Shown: positions 17,128 through 26,306, counted from the stretch's first letter. The stretch: DNA of 64,000 nucleotides from Caldilineaceae bacterium SB0661_bin_32 (GCA_009841235.1 VXMH01000076.1:62001-126000), one strand, 5' to 3'. Program-made: numbers and translations. The notes: generated from the letters alone by a model not told the origin.

Positions 17128-18756
17128 ATGTCTAACACAATTTGGCGAAAGTCGTTGGTGTTGCTGGCTATTAGCGTTCTGATGTTGGCGGCCTGCGTCG
17201 TTCAGCAGCCGACGGTCGCTGAAGAAGGGATGGTCGAGGAAGAGGCGGCGTCCACGGGGCCACCTCAGGGTGGCACACTCCGTCTGATGGGCCACCACGA
17301 CGCCTTCAGCCTCAGCCCTGGACTCGGCGCCATCCCAAGCGCCATCCGGCCGGCGCTCATGCAAATCCACAACGGGCTGGTGGAGATAGACGCTTCAAAT
17401 GCGGTCGTGCCGGTGCTGGCCGAGTCCTACGATATCTCCGAAGACGGCCTGACCTACACTTTCCCGCTGCGTGAGGGCGTCAAGTTTCACAATGGCGCTG
17501 ATTTCACGTGCAAGGACGTCAAGTATACGTACGACTTCTACCGTGACCCGGAAAACGCGGCGCCAGTGGTTGGCGTCTTGTCAAAAATTGATTCCGTCGA
17601 GTGTGTGGATGACTATACCGCCGTCATCAACATGGTGCAGGTAGATGCCGCCTTTCTCGTATTAGGGGCAATCCTGCGCATTGTACAATCGGACTATCAC
17701 GCGGAGGTGGGCGAGGAAGTGTACGCGACGGCCCCCATCGGTACCGGCTCCTTTAAGCTCGTGGAGTGGCACCCGTCGCAGTTCACGCTGCTGGAGGCGT
17801 TCGACGACCACTTCCGCGGGCGGCCCTATCTCGACTTTTTGCGGGTAGACGTCGTGCCCGAGGCTTCGGTGCGCACCATCGCCCTTGAGTCGGGCGACGC
17901 CGACGGGACCGCCTGGCCATTGCTGATGGAGGACAACGTGCGTCTGGCCAACGACCCGAGGTTTACGAGCATTTCACAAGCTGGGGCGGGGCCCTTTCTC
18001 ATTCCGCTCAACAACACCATACCGCAGTTGTCGGACAAGCGGGTGCGCCAGGCATTGTACTGGGGCCTGGACCGCCAAAGGATCATCGACGACCTCTGGT
18101 TCGGCCAGGCTCAGGTAGCCCATTCTAACCTGTCCCCCATATACCCGGACTACTACAACCCGGACATCCCACGGTATGAGTTCGACCCGGAAAAGGCCAT
18201 GGAGCTGCTGGACGAGGCAGGTTGGGTGGACGAGGATGGCGACGGGGTACGCGAGAAGGAGGGTGAGAGGCTCTCTTTCAATGTCCATGTGGGCGCCGGT
18301 AACCAGCAGTTTATCCCGGTCATCGAGTTAGCGCAGCAGTTGTGGGCCGACATAGGCGTCGAGATCTTCCTCGTGGAGACGCCCGTGGCGGCTATCCTGG
18401 ATGGTATGCGCAAGTGCGAGATGGATGCCGCTATGATCGCCTTTGAACACGGCGCTATAGACCCGGATCCCCACTGGATGATGCACTCGGAAGGCGCCAA
18501 CAACTTCCCCTGCATCTCAAACCCGAAACTGGACGCGCTGATCGAGGAGGGACTCTCCTACGCCTCTGTGGAGCAGCGCCAGCCCATCTACAACGAGATC
18601 CAGGCGATGATTATGGACGAGGCGCCGGTGATAGAACTGTTTTTCACCCATTGGCCCGCCATCTTCAACGCCAAGGTCAAAGGCCAGTCGCTCGACGCGG
18701 TTGACACCAATAGGCTCTGGCGCGAGATCCATTTATGGTACATTGAGGAGGAGTAG
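17128..18756 (+). CDS. ABC transporter substrate-binding lipoprotein, family 5 (oligopeptide type)
   Basis: 542 aa. The N-terminus is a lipoprotein signal with a lipobox ending LMLAAC at about residue 23, a Glu/Ala-rich linker, then the SBP_bac_5 fold: LAESYDISEDGLTYTF, LREGVKFHNGADF, and IGTGSFKLVEW. Binds peptides or other solutes outside the membrane and delivers them to DppB/DppC. It resembles the truncated binding protein at 62784 (both contain the YRxPxNxAPxVG region and HAEVGEE), so it likely belongs to permease cassette A at 8637-10508 although 6.6 kb away. The terminator hairpin at 18819 follows. Confidence 0.92.
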   Translation: MSNTIWRKSLVLLAISVLMLAACVVQQPTVAEEGMVEEEAASTGPPQGGTLRLMGHHDAFSLSPGLGAIPSAIRPALMQIHNGLVEIDASNAVVPVLAESYDISEDGLTYTFPLREGVKFHNGADFTCKDVKYTYDFYRDPENAAPVVGVLSKIDSVECVDDYTAVINMVQVDAAFLVLGAILRIVQSDYHAEVGEEVYATAPIGTGSFKLVEWHPSQFTLLEAFDDHFRGRPYLDFLRVDVVPEASVRTIALESGDADGTAWPLLMEDNVRLANDPRFTSISQAGAGPFLIPLNNTIPQLSDKRVRQALYWGLDRQRIIDDLWFGQAQVAHSNLSPIYPDYYNPDIPRYEFDPEKAMELLDEAGWVDEDGDGVREKEGERLSFNVHVGAGNQQFIPVIELAQQLWADIGVEIFLVETPVAAILDGMRKCEMDAAMIAFEHGAIDPDPHWMMHSEGANNFPCISNPKLDALIEEGLSYASVEQRQPIYNEIQAMIMDEAPVIELFFTHWPAIFNAKVKGQSLDAVDTNRLWREIHLWYIEEE

Positions 18757-18772
18757 GCCAGAACGATACGAC

Positions 18773-18884
18773 TTACGGAAGAAGCCGGGAAGGCCCCTTA
18801 GGCTTTAGCCAGGATAATCGCCCCTCAGCCTAGGCTGAGGGGCGAATACTTTGCCTTCCAGTGCTCAAGCCGGCTTCTCCCATA
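18773..18884. repeat. 112-bp inverted-repeat element containing a terminator palindrome
   Basis: GAAGCCGG (in 18781-18788) and CCGGCTTC (18870-18877) bracket the palindrome at 18819-18844. The left arm, TTACGGAAGAAGCCGGGAAG and on to 18795, matches 19989-20011 at 22 of 23 bases, and the right arm (18870-18884) matches 13508-13522. It looks like a small repeated palindromic element (REP/MITE-like) that has been used as an intergenic terminator. Confidence 0.5.
18819..18844. terminator. 26-bp perfect palindrome after the binding-protein gene
   Basis: CGCCCCTCAGCCT (18819-18831) is followed directly by its exact complement to 18844, and then AATACTTT. A GC-rich stem 63 bp after the stop codon is a good bidirectional terminator candidate. 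Confidence 0.65.
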
Positions 18885-18934
18885 AATGCGCGCGGGGCGT
18901 ACGCGCCGCTGTCACGCACAAGAACAGAACATAT

Positions 18935-19918
18935 ATGATGGAGCAACGGCGATTTGGCGACACCGATCTGGTCAGTTCGGCGCTGGGGTTCGGCACGTGG
19001 GAGATGAGCACGACCGAATACGGCCACATCGATGTAGATGAGGCCAGCGCGGCCGTCGGCGCCGCGATCGACAACGGTATCACGCTGTTCGACACTGCAG
19101 AAGCCTACGGCCCCTACCACTCGGAAGAGATCTTGGGCCGTGCGCTGGGCGCCCGGCGCAAGGAGGTCGTCCTGGTGACCAAGGTGGGCTTCAAAGTCGA
19201 CGGCACCCCCGCGCGGGACTCGACGCGTAAGTGGGTGCTGGCCAGAACCGAAGGCTGCCTCCAGCGCCTGAATACCGACTGGATCGACCTGCTGCTGATC
19301 CACTGGCCAGACCACGACACCTCGTTCGCCGAGACGATGGGCGCGCTGGAAGAGTTGAAAACGGCGGGCAAGATCCGTCACTATGGGGTTTCCAACTTTA
19401 CGGTGGAGATGATGGAAGAGTGCGAGCGACACGGCCACCTGGCGGCCAACCAGGTCGGATATCACCTGTTCGACCGGCGCATGGAGGCGCAGGTGCTGCC
19501 CTACTGCCTGGAGCAGGGGATCGGGTTTATGGCCTACGGCACGCTGGGATTTGGCTTGCTCACCGGCGCGTTTACGCCGGACACGACGTTTGAGGAAGGG
19601 GACTGGCGCTCAGCAGGCGACGCGTTCAATCTGCCGCTCTTTAAGCAGGAACACTTTCTCAAGGAGCTGCGCTGTACCGAGCGATTGAAAACGCTCGCCG
19701 GGCGTGCTGGGAGGTCCGTGGCGCAACTGGCTATCGCGTGGGTGCTGGGCCACCCTGCGCTGTCGGTGGCGCTGGTCGGCATACGCAACCGGTCGGAACT
19801 CGAGGAGAACGCGGCTGCTGTCGATTGGAAGCTTACGGACGAAGAGCGGGCCGAGATCGACCGCATCTTTGCCGAGGAGGGCGTGCCGACCTACGTCGAT
19901 GCGCCCCAGGCGGTATAG
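18935..19918 (+). CDS. aldo/keto reductase
   Basis: 327 aa from the ATG at 18935 (a second ATG follows at 18938); the frame is open upstream through the repeat element, but the family starts at MEQRRFGDTDLVSSALGFG. Catalytic residues seen: Asp and Tyr in FDTAEAYGPYHSEE, Lys in LVTKVGF, and His in LLIHWPDHD. Cytoplasmic NADPH-dependent carbonyl reductase on a TIM barrel. No clear Shine-Dalgarno. The gene is flanked by copies of the GGGAGAAGCCGGGAA repeat (18773-18884 and 19989-20011). Confidence 0.88.
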   Translation: MMEQRRFGDTDLVSSALGFGTWEMSTTEYGHIDVDEASAAVGAAIDNGITLFDTAEAYGPYHSEEILGRALGARRKEVVLVTKVGFKVDGTPARDSTRKWVLARTEGCLQRLNTDWIDLLLIHWPDHDTSFAETMGALEELKTAGKIRHYGVSNFTVEMMEECERHGHLAANQVGYHLFDRRMEAQVLPYCLEQGIGFMAYGTLGFGLLTGAFTPDTTFEEGDWRSAGDAFNLPLFKQEHFLKELRCTERLKTLAGRAGRSVAQLAIAWVLGHPALSVALVGIRNRSELEENAAAVDWKLTDEERAEIDRIFAEEGVPTYVDAPQAV

Positions 19919-20088
19919 AAAAGCGCAGGTCAGCGCACCTGCCGCCGCCGGGTGTACACCAGCGACCAGACGATCACCGCAATCAGGATTACGGGAGAAG
20001 CCGGGAAGGCCTCTTGGCTTAGGAACTCTAAATGTAACTACCAAGCCAGGTTGGTGTCAGGGATGAAGGGTTGGTCAAGGAAAGCGTT
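19919..20088. other. intergenic with one copy of a dispersed repeat
   Basis: No gene. Contains the 23-bp repeat copy at 19989-20011 and leads into the transposase remnant. Confidence 0.4.
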
Positions 20089-20510
20089 TTAGGTGGCATC
20101 AATGGCGTTGAGGCCATGTTTACGAGCGGTAGAGATATAGGCACGTAGAGCACAGAAGATGTGTGCTCCGTCTTCAGTACAGAAGCAGCCGGAAGTACGA
20201 AAGCAGCCGGAGACTTTCTGTTGGACTTTAATCATGCGTACATCGCGTTCGACCTGGTTGTTTTCAAAGGGGATGCGGAAGTCATAGCAGACTCTTGCGT
20301 TTGCCTTTCTTCGAACCATCGCTGCTCGGCGGCTTGCCGCCGTTGTGACTGTCTTTCGCCAGTTGATCCTGCATCTGCTGGTTCAACGCCTGTTGTGTCG
20401 CCATCTGCTGCTGCATAACCAGAATCAGCTCAATCAGGCTCTCTTGGTCTAGTCGCTTAAGTTGCTCTCGGTCAAACTGTATGTGCTCGCTCTTATCTCT
20501 TTCTCTACTA
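20089..20510 (-). mobile_element. internally deleted IS66-family transposase remnant
   Basis: The - strand holds two parts of an IS66 TnpC protein in different frames. From about 20510 to 20290 it reads LKRLDQESLIELILVMQQQM and then an [18 protein letters not shown] segment, the N-terminal coiled coil and SKPPSSDG-type linker of the family. It then jumps to [20 protein letters not shown] and KVSGCFRT through to IDAT and a stop at 20089, the conserved C-terminus. The catalytic core is missing. An 18-bp tandem duplication (20176-20193, 20194-20211) repeats [13 protein letters not shown] dead element; no intact terminal repeats recognised. Confidence 0.75.
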
Positions 20511-20595
20511 CATCCAAGAGCGTTTGGGCACTAGATATTCAATGCCTTGGTAGTTTCCTTTAAACAATTTATTCGGTGATAGAGTCCCAGCGGGC

Positions 20596-20644
20596 AGCAC
20601 GGGGCTGAAGCCGCCGTGCTGAGAGAGCAAAGCCCGTTCGGGCT
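20596..20644. repeat. two adjacent hairpins
   Basis: AGCACGG (20596-20602) pairs with CCGTGCT (20614-20620), and AGCCCG (20631-20636) pairs with CGGGCT (20639-20644). REP-like palindromes in the non-coding stretch 20511-20876, which holds no other gene I can support. Confidence 0.45.
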
Positions 20645-20840
20645 GGAGAATCAACCGTTTCGGGCCGTTTTCAGGGCGCTTGTCCGTTGTCTTACCACCG
20701 GCGCGTCCGTCGCCCTTTCAGCGCGACGGCTTTAGAAGCGCAGCGGCTTAAGCCTCGCGCCCTCCGGCTGACCATTACCGAATTTTTTCTTAATCTTAAT
20801 TGTCCAGGGGATGAAGTCCCATCCAAGGGAGATTATCTAT

Positions 20841-20857
20841 GGACATTCTGACCCGTT
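20841..20857. repeat. left copy of a 17-bp direct repeat
   Basis: GGACATTCTGACCCGTT occurs here and identically, same orientation, at 25159-25175; a variant GGACATTTTAACCCGG is at 25135-25150. The pair brackets the LLM, ThDP and M81 genes. Such sequences resemble insertion-sequence ends, but no element is confirmed. Confidence 0.5.
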
Positions 20858-20876
20858 CTTGACAGGAGGTGCAGAG

Positions 20877-21839
20877 ATGAAGGGTAGCGTCAAATTTGGC
20901 TGGAGGGTCCCGACTTTTCCGCTCGATGGAAGCCGTGGGGGCATTTTCAGAGATCAGATATACACATATCTGGACGCCATCCATGGGCGATTTGCATCAG
21001 CCTGGGTGGGAGACCATTTTTTTGTGGCATGGCATGAGGCGCTGGATCCAATGAGGGACCTCTTGGAGTGTTGGACCATGCTAGCCCACCTGGCGGGCAG
21101 ATACCCTGAATTGCTCTTTGGCAGTATGGTAGTGAACCAGTCGTTTCGCCAGCCCGCTTTGCTGGCCAAGATGGCGGCTACGTTGCAAACGCTTGCGGGT
21201 GGGCGATTCATCCTAGGGCTCGGCGCAGGGGGGGTAGAAGACGAACACCTCGCCTACGGCTATGACTTTCCATCCGATGCAACGCGCATTCATCGGATGG
21301 GGGAGGCAGCCCAGATCCTCCGCCTGATGTGGACCCAGCCAAGTACCACTTTTCAAGGGCGCTTTTACCACGTGCAAGACGCGATCTGCGAGCCCAAACC
21401 GGACCCGCCTATCCCCCTGTGCATCGGCGGTGGTGGCCCAAAACTGACACTACGCTATGCGGCCCAATACGCCGATTGGTGGAACTGGCACAGCCCGCTG
21501 GAAGGCTACAGTGAACGGCTGGACCTACTGCGCGGGCACTGTGAGGCCGTGGGACGCGACTATGACTCAATTGTCAAGACGTGGGCGTCGGCTTGCGTTG
21601 CGGTGGCTCCGACAAGCGAGGAGGCTCAGCAAATCGCAGAAGCAAGCTTGCACTACGATCCCGGTTTCGGTTACCCGATAGGCTGGGGTTCGGTTGTGGG
21701 TACCCCGGATGAGGTGAGTGCGCAACTAAAGGAATTCGCGGATCTTGGCGTCCAGCACATTATCCTACAATTTGCGGACTTCCCCAGGACAGACAGCGCC
21801 GTACTATTTGCCGAGGAGGTCATACCGAGGTTCAGCTAA
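20877..21839 (+). CDS. LLM-class flavin-dependent oxidoreductase
   Basis: 320 aa from the ATG at 20877, with AGGAGG 7 bases upstream; the longer frame from 20811 would run through the direct repeat. Luciferase-like TIM barrel: KFGWRVPTFPLDG at the start, GRFILGLGAGGVEDEHLAYG in the middle, PIPLCIGGGGPKLTLR for the flavin/F420 phosphate, and VGTPDEVSAQLKEF near the end. Members use FMNH2 or F420 to oxidise or reduce small molecules. Upstream of a ThDP enzyme and M81; co-transcription is plausible with 92 bp between genes. Confidence 0.85.
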   Translation: MKGSVKFGWRVPTFPLDGSRGGIFRDQIYTYLDAIHGRFASAWVGDHFFVAWHEALDPMRDLLECWTMLAHLAGRYPELLFGSMVVNQSFRQPALLAKMAATLQTLAGGRFILGLGAGGVEDEHLAYGYDFPSDATRIHRMGEAAQILRLMWTQPSTTFQGRFYHVQDAICEPKPDPPIPLCIGGGGPKLTLRYAAQYADWWNWHSPLEGYSERLDLLRGHCEAVGRDYDSIVKTWASACVAVAPTSEEAQQIAEASLHYDPGFGYPIGWGSVVGTPDEVSAQLKEFADLGVQHIILQFADFPRTDSAVLFAEEVIPRFS

Positions 21840-21931
21840 CCCAGTTGATCAGTCCAGGGCGCGTCTTGCCGCAACAGGGATATAACGGAGCAACAGGATC
21901 CGTCCCCAGCTCTCTTTGACAATGAGGAAAA

Positions 21932-23605
21932 ATGACTAGAATGACCGGAGCTCGATTCATTGCCGAAACAATCGACGGATACGGGATAAAGCACGTCTTT
22001 TTTGTGACCAATATCGCTGCCAGAGCCTTGATGGAAATGGAAAAGCTGGGAATTAAGCGGATCCAGACCCATGGCGAGAAGGCCGCCGCGTATATGGCCG
22101 ATGCCTACGCCCGTGTGAAGCGCGGTCCCGGCCTCTGTATGGCCCAGTCGGTGGGTGCGGTTAATCTGGCGGCAGGGCTGCAGGATGCCTACCTGGCTTG
22201 TTCGCCCGTCATTGCCCTGACCGGAAGGGTGTTCCAGAGCAACCAACAGCGTCACGCCTATCAGGAAGTTGATCACGTGAATCCGTTTTCGGCCGTCACT
22301 AAATACAGTGCCTTGGTCACCAATCCCGATCAACTGCCCATCTATTTGCGTCAGGCCTTCCGCTCATCCACCTCGGGCACACCTGGACCGGTTCACCTGG
22401 ATCTGGAGGGGCATGCCGGGCAGGCGGTCGTCGATCAGGAAGCCGACGCAGAGGTCATCGTTGAAGAAACCTTTATCCAGATACCCCCGTTCCGACCTGA
22501 AGCCGAAACGGAAAAAGTGACTGCCGCGCTGCAGCTACTCATCCGGGCCAAACGGCCCGTCATCGTGGCCGGCGGTGGTGTGACCGCGTCGGGTGCCAAG
22601 GCAGAGCTTCTCGCCTTGGCCGAGAAGCTTTCTATTCCGGTAGCCACCTCGCTGAATGCCAAAGCTATGTTTCCCGCTGACCACCCGCTGGCGGTGGGTG
22701 TCCCTGGTTTGTACTCCCGCGCTTGCGCTAACCAAGTCCTGTGCGAGGCCGATCTGGTCTTTTTTGTCGGCAGCCACACCGGCGGTCAGGTGACCTACGA
22801 ATACCAGATTCCGCCTCGAGGCACGCCCATCATCCAGCTCGATATCAACCCGGAGGAACTGGGTCGCAACTACCCAATCCAGGTGGGCATGCACGGCGAC
22901 GTCAGAAACTCTCTGCGTAGAATGCTTGTGCAGGCCGAAACCGTCCCGGCGCGAACAGAGTGGACCGGTAGGGTACAAGAGCTGGTCCGGAGGTGGAAAG
23001 AGAGCGTTCGCGACCTGGCTAACTCGGAGGTCGAGCCCATGCGGCCAGAACGCCTCTGCAAGGAACTGACCGACTATCTGCCCTCCGACGTCATTCTCGT
23101 CTCCGACACGGGCCATGCAGGCATCTGGACCGGCACCATGATCGATCTGCAACATCCCGACCAGAGCTACATTCGCTGCGCGGGTTCGCTAGGCTGGGCT
23201 CTGCCGGCGGCGATGGGCGCCAAATGTGCCCAACCCGACCGACCTGTGCTCTGTTTCACCGGCGATGGCGGCATCTGGTATCATCTTTCGGAATTGGATA
23301 CCGCCCTGAACAATGGGATCAACACGGTTACCCTAGTCAACAACAACCACTCGCTGAACCAGGAAAAGCACGGCATGGAGCGGGTCTACGGCGGTCAATC
23401 CCCCGGCTCGGATAAACTGTGGCTCTTCCCAGACACCCATTTTGCCGACGTGGCCGAATCAATGGGCTGTTTCGGCATTACGGTCAACAAGCCGAGCGAA
23501 CTCTCGGGTGCGCTCGATCAGGCATTTGCATCGGGCAAACCGGCGGTGGTCGATGTCAAAACCCATATCGACGGCATTGCGCCGCGAGCGTGGGTGCCGG
23601 GGTGA
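21932..23605 (+). CDS. thiamine-diphosphate enzyme, acetolactate synthase-like
   Basis: 557 aa with the three-domain POX/AHAS fold. Catalytic Glu in THGEKAAAYMADAYAR (about residue 50), central Rossmann-like domain from ~200 to ~340, and the ThDP/Mg motif GDGGIWYHLSELDTALNNG in the C-terminal domain. GAGGAAAA precedes the ATG. No regulatory subunit gene (ilvN-like) or other branched-chain amino-acid genes are close, so a catabolic decarboxylase or carboligase is more likely than anabolic IlvB. The M81 gene follows within 30 bp, suggesting one transcript. Confidence 0.88.
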   Translation: MTRMTGARFIAETIDGYGIKHVFFVTNIAARALMEMEKLGIKRIQTHGEKAAAYMADAYARVKRGPGLCMAQSVGAVNLAAGLQDAYLACSPVIALTGRVFQSNQQRHAYQEVDHVNPFSAVTKYSALVTNPDQLPIYLRQAFRSSTSGTPGPVHLDLEGHAGQAVVDQEADAEVIVEETFIQIPPFRPEAETEKVTAALQLLIRAKRPVIVAGGGVTASGAKAELLALAEKLSIPVATSLNAKAMFPADHPLAVGVPGLYSRACANQVLCEADLVFFVGSHTGGQVTYEYQIPPRGTPIIQLDINPEELGRNYPIQVGMHGDVRNSLRRMLVQAETVPARTEWTGRVQELVRRWKESVRDLANSEVEPMRPERLCKELTDYLPSDVILVSDTGHAGIWTGTMIDLQHPDQSYIRCAGSLGWALPAAMGAKCAQPDRPVLCFTGDGGIWYHLSELDTALNNGINTVTLVNNNHSLNQEKHGMERVYGGQSPGSDKLWLFPDTHFADVAESMGCFGITVNKPSELSGALDQAFASGKPAVVDVKTHIDGIAPRAWVPG

Positions 23606-23635
23606 AGAATGAATGATGAAAGGAGGCGACGGGTC

Positions 23636-25108
23636 ATGAAACTGTTTACTACCTTTCTAGGAACCGAAACCAACACATTCTCGCCAATTCCCACCGGCCA
23701 TGCCAATTTCGCCGAGACGTTTCTGGTGCGCGGCGGGGATCACGGAGATGAGCCGTCCGTATATTCCCGACCATTGGCGATTGCTCGAGAGCGGGCACAA
23801 CTACGTGGCTGGTCAGTCGTAGAGAGTCTCGCCACTTTCGCCCAGCCCGCTGGCCTGACCGTACGTGCGGTGTGTGAATCGTTCCGGGACGAGATCCTGG
23901 ATGATCTGCGCGCCGCGTTGCCGGTGGATATGGTACTGCTCAACCTGCATGGCGCCATGGTCGCTGATGGTTACGACGACTGCGAAGGGGACCTGATAGC
24001 ACGGGTCCGGGAGATTGTCGGACCGGATGTGCCGATTGGCGTGGAGCTTGACCCGCATTGCCACCTATCGCAAAAGATGGTGAACAACGCCACGGCACTA
24101 ATCACTTTCAAAGAATACCCGCACATCGACGCTGCCGAGCGTGCCGAGGAGTTATTCGATATAATCGCCAGCGCCGCCGAGGGCAAGATCAGGCCTGCGA
24201 TATCTGTGTTTGACTGCCGCATGATTGGCATCTACCACACGACCAGGGAGCCCATGCGGAGCTATGTGGACCGGATCAAGGGGTTAGAGGGGAGGGATGG
24301 GGTGCTGTCGATCTCAGTGGCGCACGGTTTCCCCTGGGGCGACGTGCCGGACATGGGTACCAAGATCCTGGTCGTTACCGACGGCCGTCCTGAGTACGGG
24401 GAGCGCCTGGCCCAGGAACTGGGACGTGAGCTTTTTGAGATGCGCGAAGCACTGCGTCCCAACTTTCTGAGCATCGACGAGGGATTGAATCGAGCGTTGG
24501 AGATCGAGCGTTCTCCAGTTGTGATGGCCGATACTGCGGACAATGCCGGTGGCGGCGCACCCAGTGACTCCACCTTCGTCTTGAAGGCCCTGTTGGAGCG
24601 CGGCATCGGGGAGGCAGCGCTGGCCTGCATATGGGACCCGATTGCGGTGTCGCTAGCCATGGAGGCCGGGGTGGGCGCGCAACTCGATCTGCGGCTCGGC
24701 GGGAAGCTGGGGCCGATGTCCGGTGACCCGCTAGACCTAAGCGTGAAGGTGACTGGGGTGAAGCCCAACGCCACCCAGTCCTTCGGTCCTGAGGATGGCA
24801 GAGCGACAGTGCGGTTGGGCGATACGGTAGCCGTACACGTAAAGGGCATCGACATCGTTCTCAACTCGATCCGCGAGCAGGTCTTTAGCCCGGAATGCTT
24901 TAGCACGGTGGGGATCGACCCGCGGCAGAAGCACATCCTGGTGGTCAAGGGGAGCCAGCACTTCTATGCAGCCTTTGCCCCGCTAGCCGCTGAGGTGCTC
25001 TACCTGGCAACGCCCGGAGCGATAAACCCTGACCTGACCAAGTTCCCCTTTAAGCATATTAATCGCAACATATGGCCCCTGGTTGAGGACCCATTCTCTC
25101 AGCCGTAA
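23636..25108 (+). CDS. M81 family metallopeptidase (MlrC-like), third copy
   Basis: 490 aa from the ATG at 23636, chosen because AAAGGAGG lies 9 bases upstream; an ATG at 23609 is in frame but lacks such a site. Seen: LGTETNTFSP at the N-terminus, LHGAM, D-x-H in ELDPHCHLS, EYPHID, and a C-terminal MlrC_C domain with a DNAGGGAPSDS block. Closer to the 1597 copy than to the 10524 copy. Placed behind an LLM oxidoreductase and a ThDP enzyme; it may release a keto acid or amine for them, but this is conjecture. Confidence 0.87.
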   Translation: MKLFTTFLGTETNTFSPIPTGHANFAETFLVRGGDHGDEPSVYSRPLAIARERAQLRGWSVVESLATFAQPAGLTVRAVCESFRDEILDDLRAALPVDMVLLNLHGAMVADGYDDCEGDLIARVREIVGPDVPIGVELDPHCHLSQKMVNNATALITFKEYPHIDAAERAEELFDIIASAAEGKIRPAISVFDCRMIGIYHTTREPMRSYVDRIKGLEGRDGVLSISVAHGFPWGDVPDMGTKILVVTDGRPEYGERLAQELGRELFEMREALRPNFLSIDEGLNRALEIERSPVVMADTADNAGGGAPSDSTFVLKALLERGIGEAALACIWDPIAVSLAMEAGVGAQLDLRLGGKLGPMSGDPLDLSVKVTGVKPNATQSFGPEDGRATVRLGDTVAVHVKGIDIVLNSIREQVFSPECFSTVGIDPRQKHILVVKGSQHFYAAFAPLAAEVLYLATPGAINPDLTKFPFKHINRNIWPLVEDPFSQP

Positions 25109-25158
25109 TGCCCATTGCCTTATCCGTTCGTCGGGGACATTTTAACCCGGTGATCTGC

Positions 25159-25175
25159 GGACATTCTGACCCGTT
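25159..25175. repeat. right copy of a 17-bp direct repeat
   Basis: Identical to 20841-20857 and in the same orientation, with a degenerate copy at 25135-25150. Marks the right border of the LLM-ThDP-M81 block and lies 67 bp before the first Gfo/Idh/MocA gene. Confidence 0.5.
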
Positions 25176-25241
25176 GAGGGCGCATGTTCAGGAAAATCAA
25201 TTAAATCTGGGAAGTACAAGCCAGATAGAAAGGTAGGCGCC

Positions 25242-26306
25242 ATGGACAAGGTGAAAATCGCGATCGTAGGATGCGGAAACATCTCGCAGCTCAACGTCCC
25301 CGGTTACCTGCAGCACCCTAACTGCGAGGTCGTCGCGCTGTGCGACAATGCCCCCGGCCGGGCCGAAGCTCGGGCGAAGCAGTGGGGCATCTCGCCAAGG
25401 ATCTACACGGACTACGAGCAGGTCCTCAACGACCCCAATGTCGATGCCGTCGAGCTACTGACGCCACCTCAACACCACGCGATCATGACGGTCGACGGTC
25501 TGAACGCCGGCAAGCACGTGTCCTGCCAGAAGCCGATGTGCACGTCTGTCGCGGAGGCGGACTTGATGGTAGCGGCGGCCAGGAGGGCCAAGACGAAGTT
25601 CCGGATGACCGAGAACTGCATCTATTACCCACCCATCCTCAAGGCCAAGGAGCTTCTCGACGCCGGAGCCATAGGCGAGCCGTCTCTGGTCCGGTTTCAC
25701 ACCGTAATCGGTGGACAGGCTGAGGGGAGCGTGGTGGACACAGACCCTGAAGCGTTCGTCTGGCGCAACGATCCCACGCTGAGCCCCTTGGGCATCGTGT
25801 TTGAAGACGGTGTGCACAAATTCGCGACCGCCATGAAGTGGGTCGGAGATATCGAGAAGGTCTTCGGGATTGTCGGCAAGACCCAGGAGCACTTCATGGA
25901 GATGCCGTCGGCGCTCATCTGGAAGTTCGAAGGAATGGACTGTTTGGGGATGTGCGACTACGTCTACGCGCCGCACATGACGATTCGCACGAAGTACTTC
26001 GCGGGCGACGACTACATGGAGATACACGGCTCTAAGGGCTCCATCCACGTGACGCGGTGCATTGCTGAACTGCTGGATTTTCCCCCAGTCCTGCTGATAA
26101 AAGGGACCGAGACGGAAGGCATCGAGGTTCCCTCGGACTTCATCGAGGGGTTCAACGGAGCTGCCAGCGACTTCATTGACAGCATCATCGAGGATAGACA
26201 GCCCGACCTCGACGCCGAGTTCGCCAAGAAGACGATCCAGGTGGCAATGGCCACCTACGAGGCGGCCAGGACGGAAGGTCCGGCTTATCCCAGGGCGATG
26301 GTCTAG
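25242..26306 (+). CDS. Gfo/Idh/MocA family oxidoreductase, tandem copy 1
   Basis: 354 aa NAD(P)-dependent dehydrogenase. Rossmann start KIAIVGCGNISQLNVPGY, the cofactor-side EKP-type motif present as CQKPMC with Glu replaced by Gln, and an alpha/beta C-terminal domain from about residue 125. AAAGGTAGG precedes the ATG. Acts on sugars, cyclitols or related compounds. It is one of two almost identical neighbours. The Q in place of E in EKP is worth noting because that Lys-containing motif is catalytic and Lys is kept. Confidence 0.9.
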   Translation: MDKVKIAIVGCGNISQLNVPGYLQHPNCEVVALCDNAPGRAEARAKQWGISPRIYTDYEQVLNDPNVDAVELLTPPQHHAIMTVDGLNAGKHVSCQKPMCTSVAEADLMVAAARRAKTKFRMTENCIYYPPILKAKELLDAGAIGEPSLVRFHTVIGGQAEGSVVDTDPEAFVWRNDPTLSPLGIVFEDGVHKFATAMKWVGDIEKVFGIVGKTQEHFMEMPSALIWKFEGMDCLGMCDYVYAPHMTIRTKYFAGDDYMEIHGSKGSIHVTRCIAELLDFPPVLLIKGTETEGIEVPSDFIEGFNGAASDFIDSIIEDRQPDLDAEFAKKTIQVAMATYEAARTEGPAYPRAMV

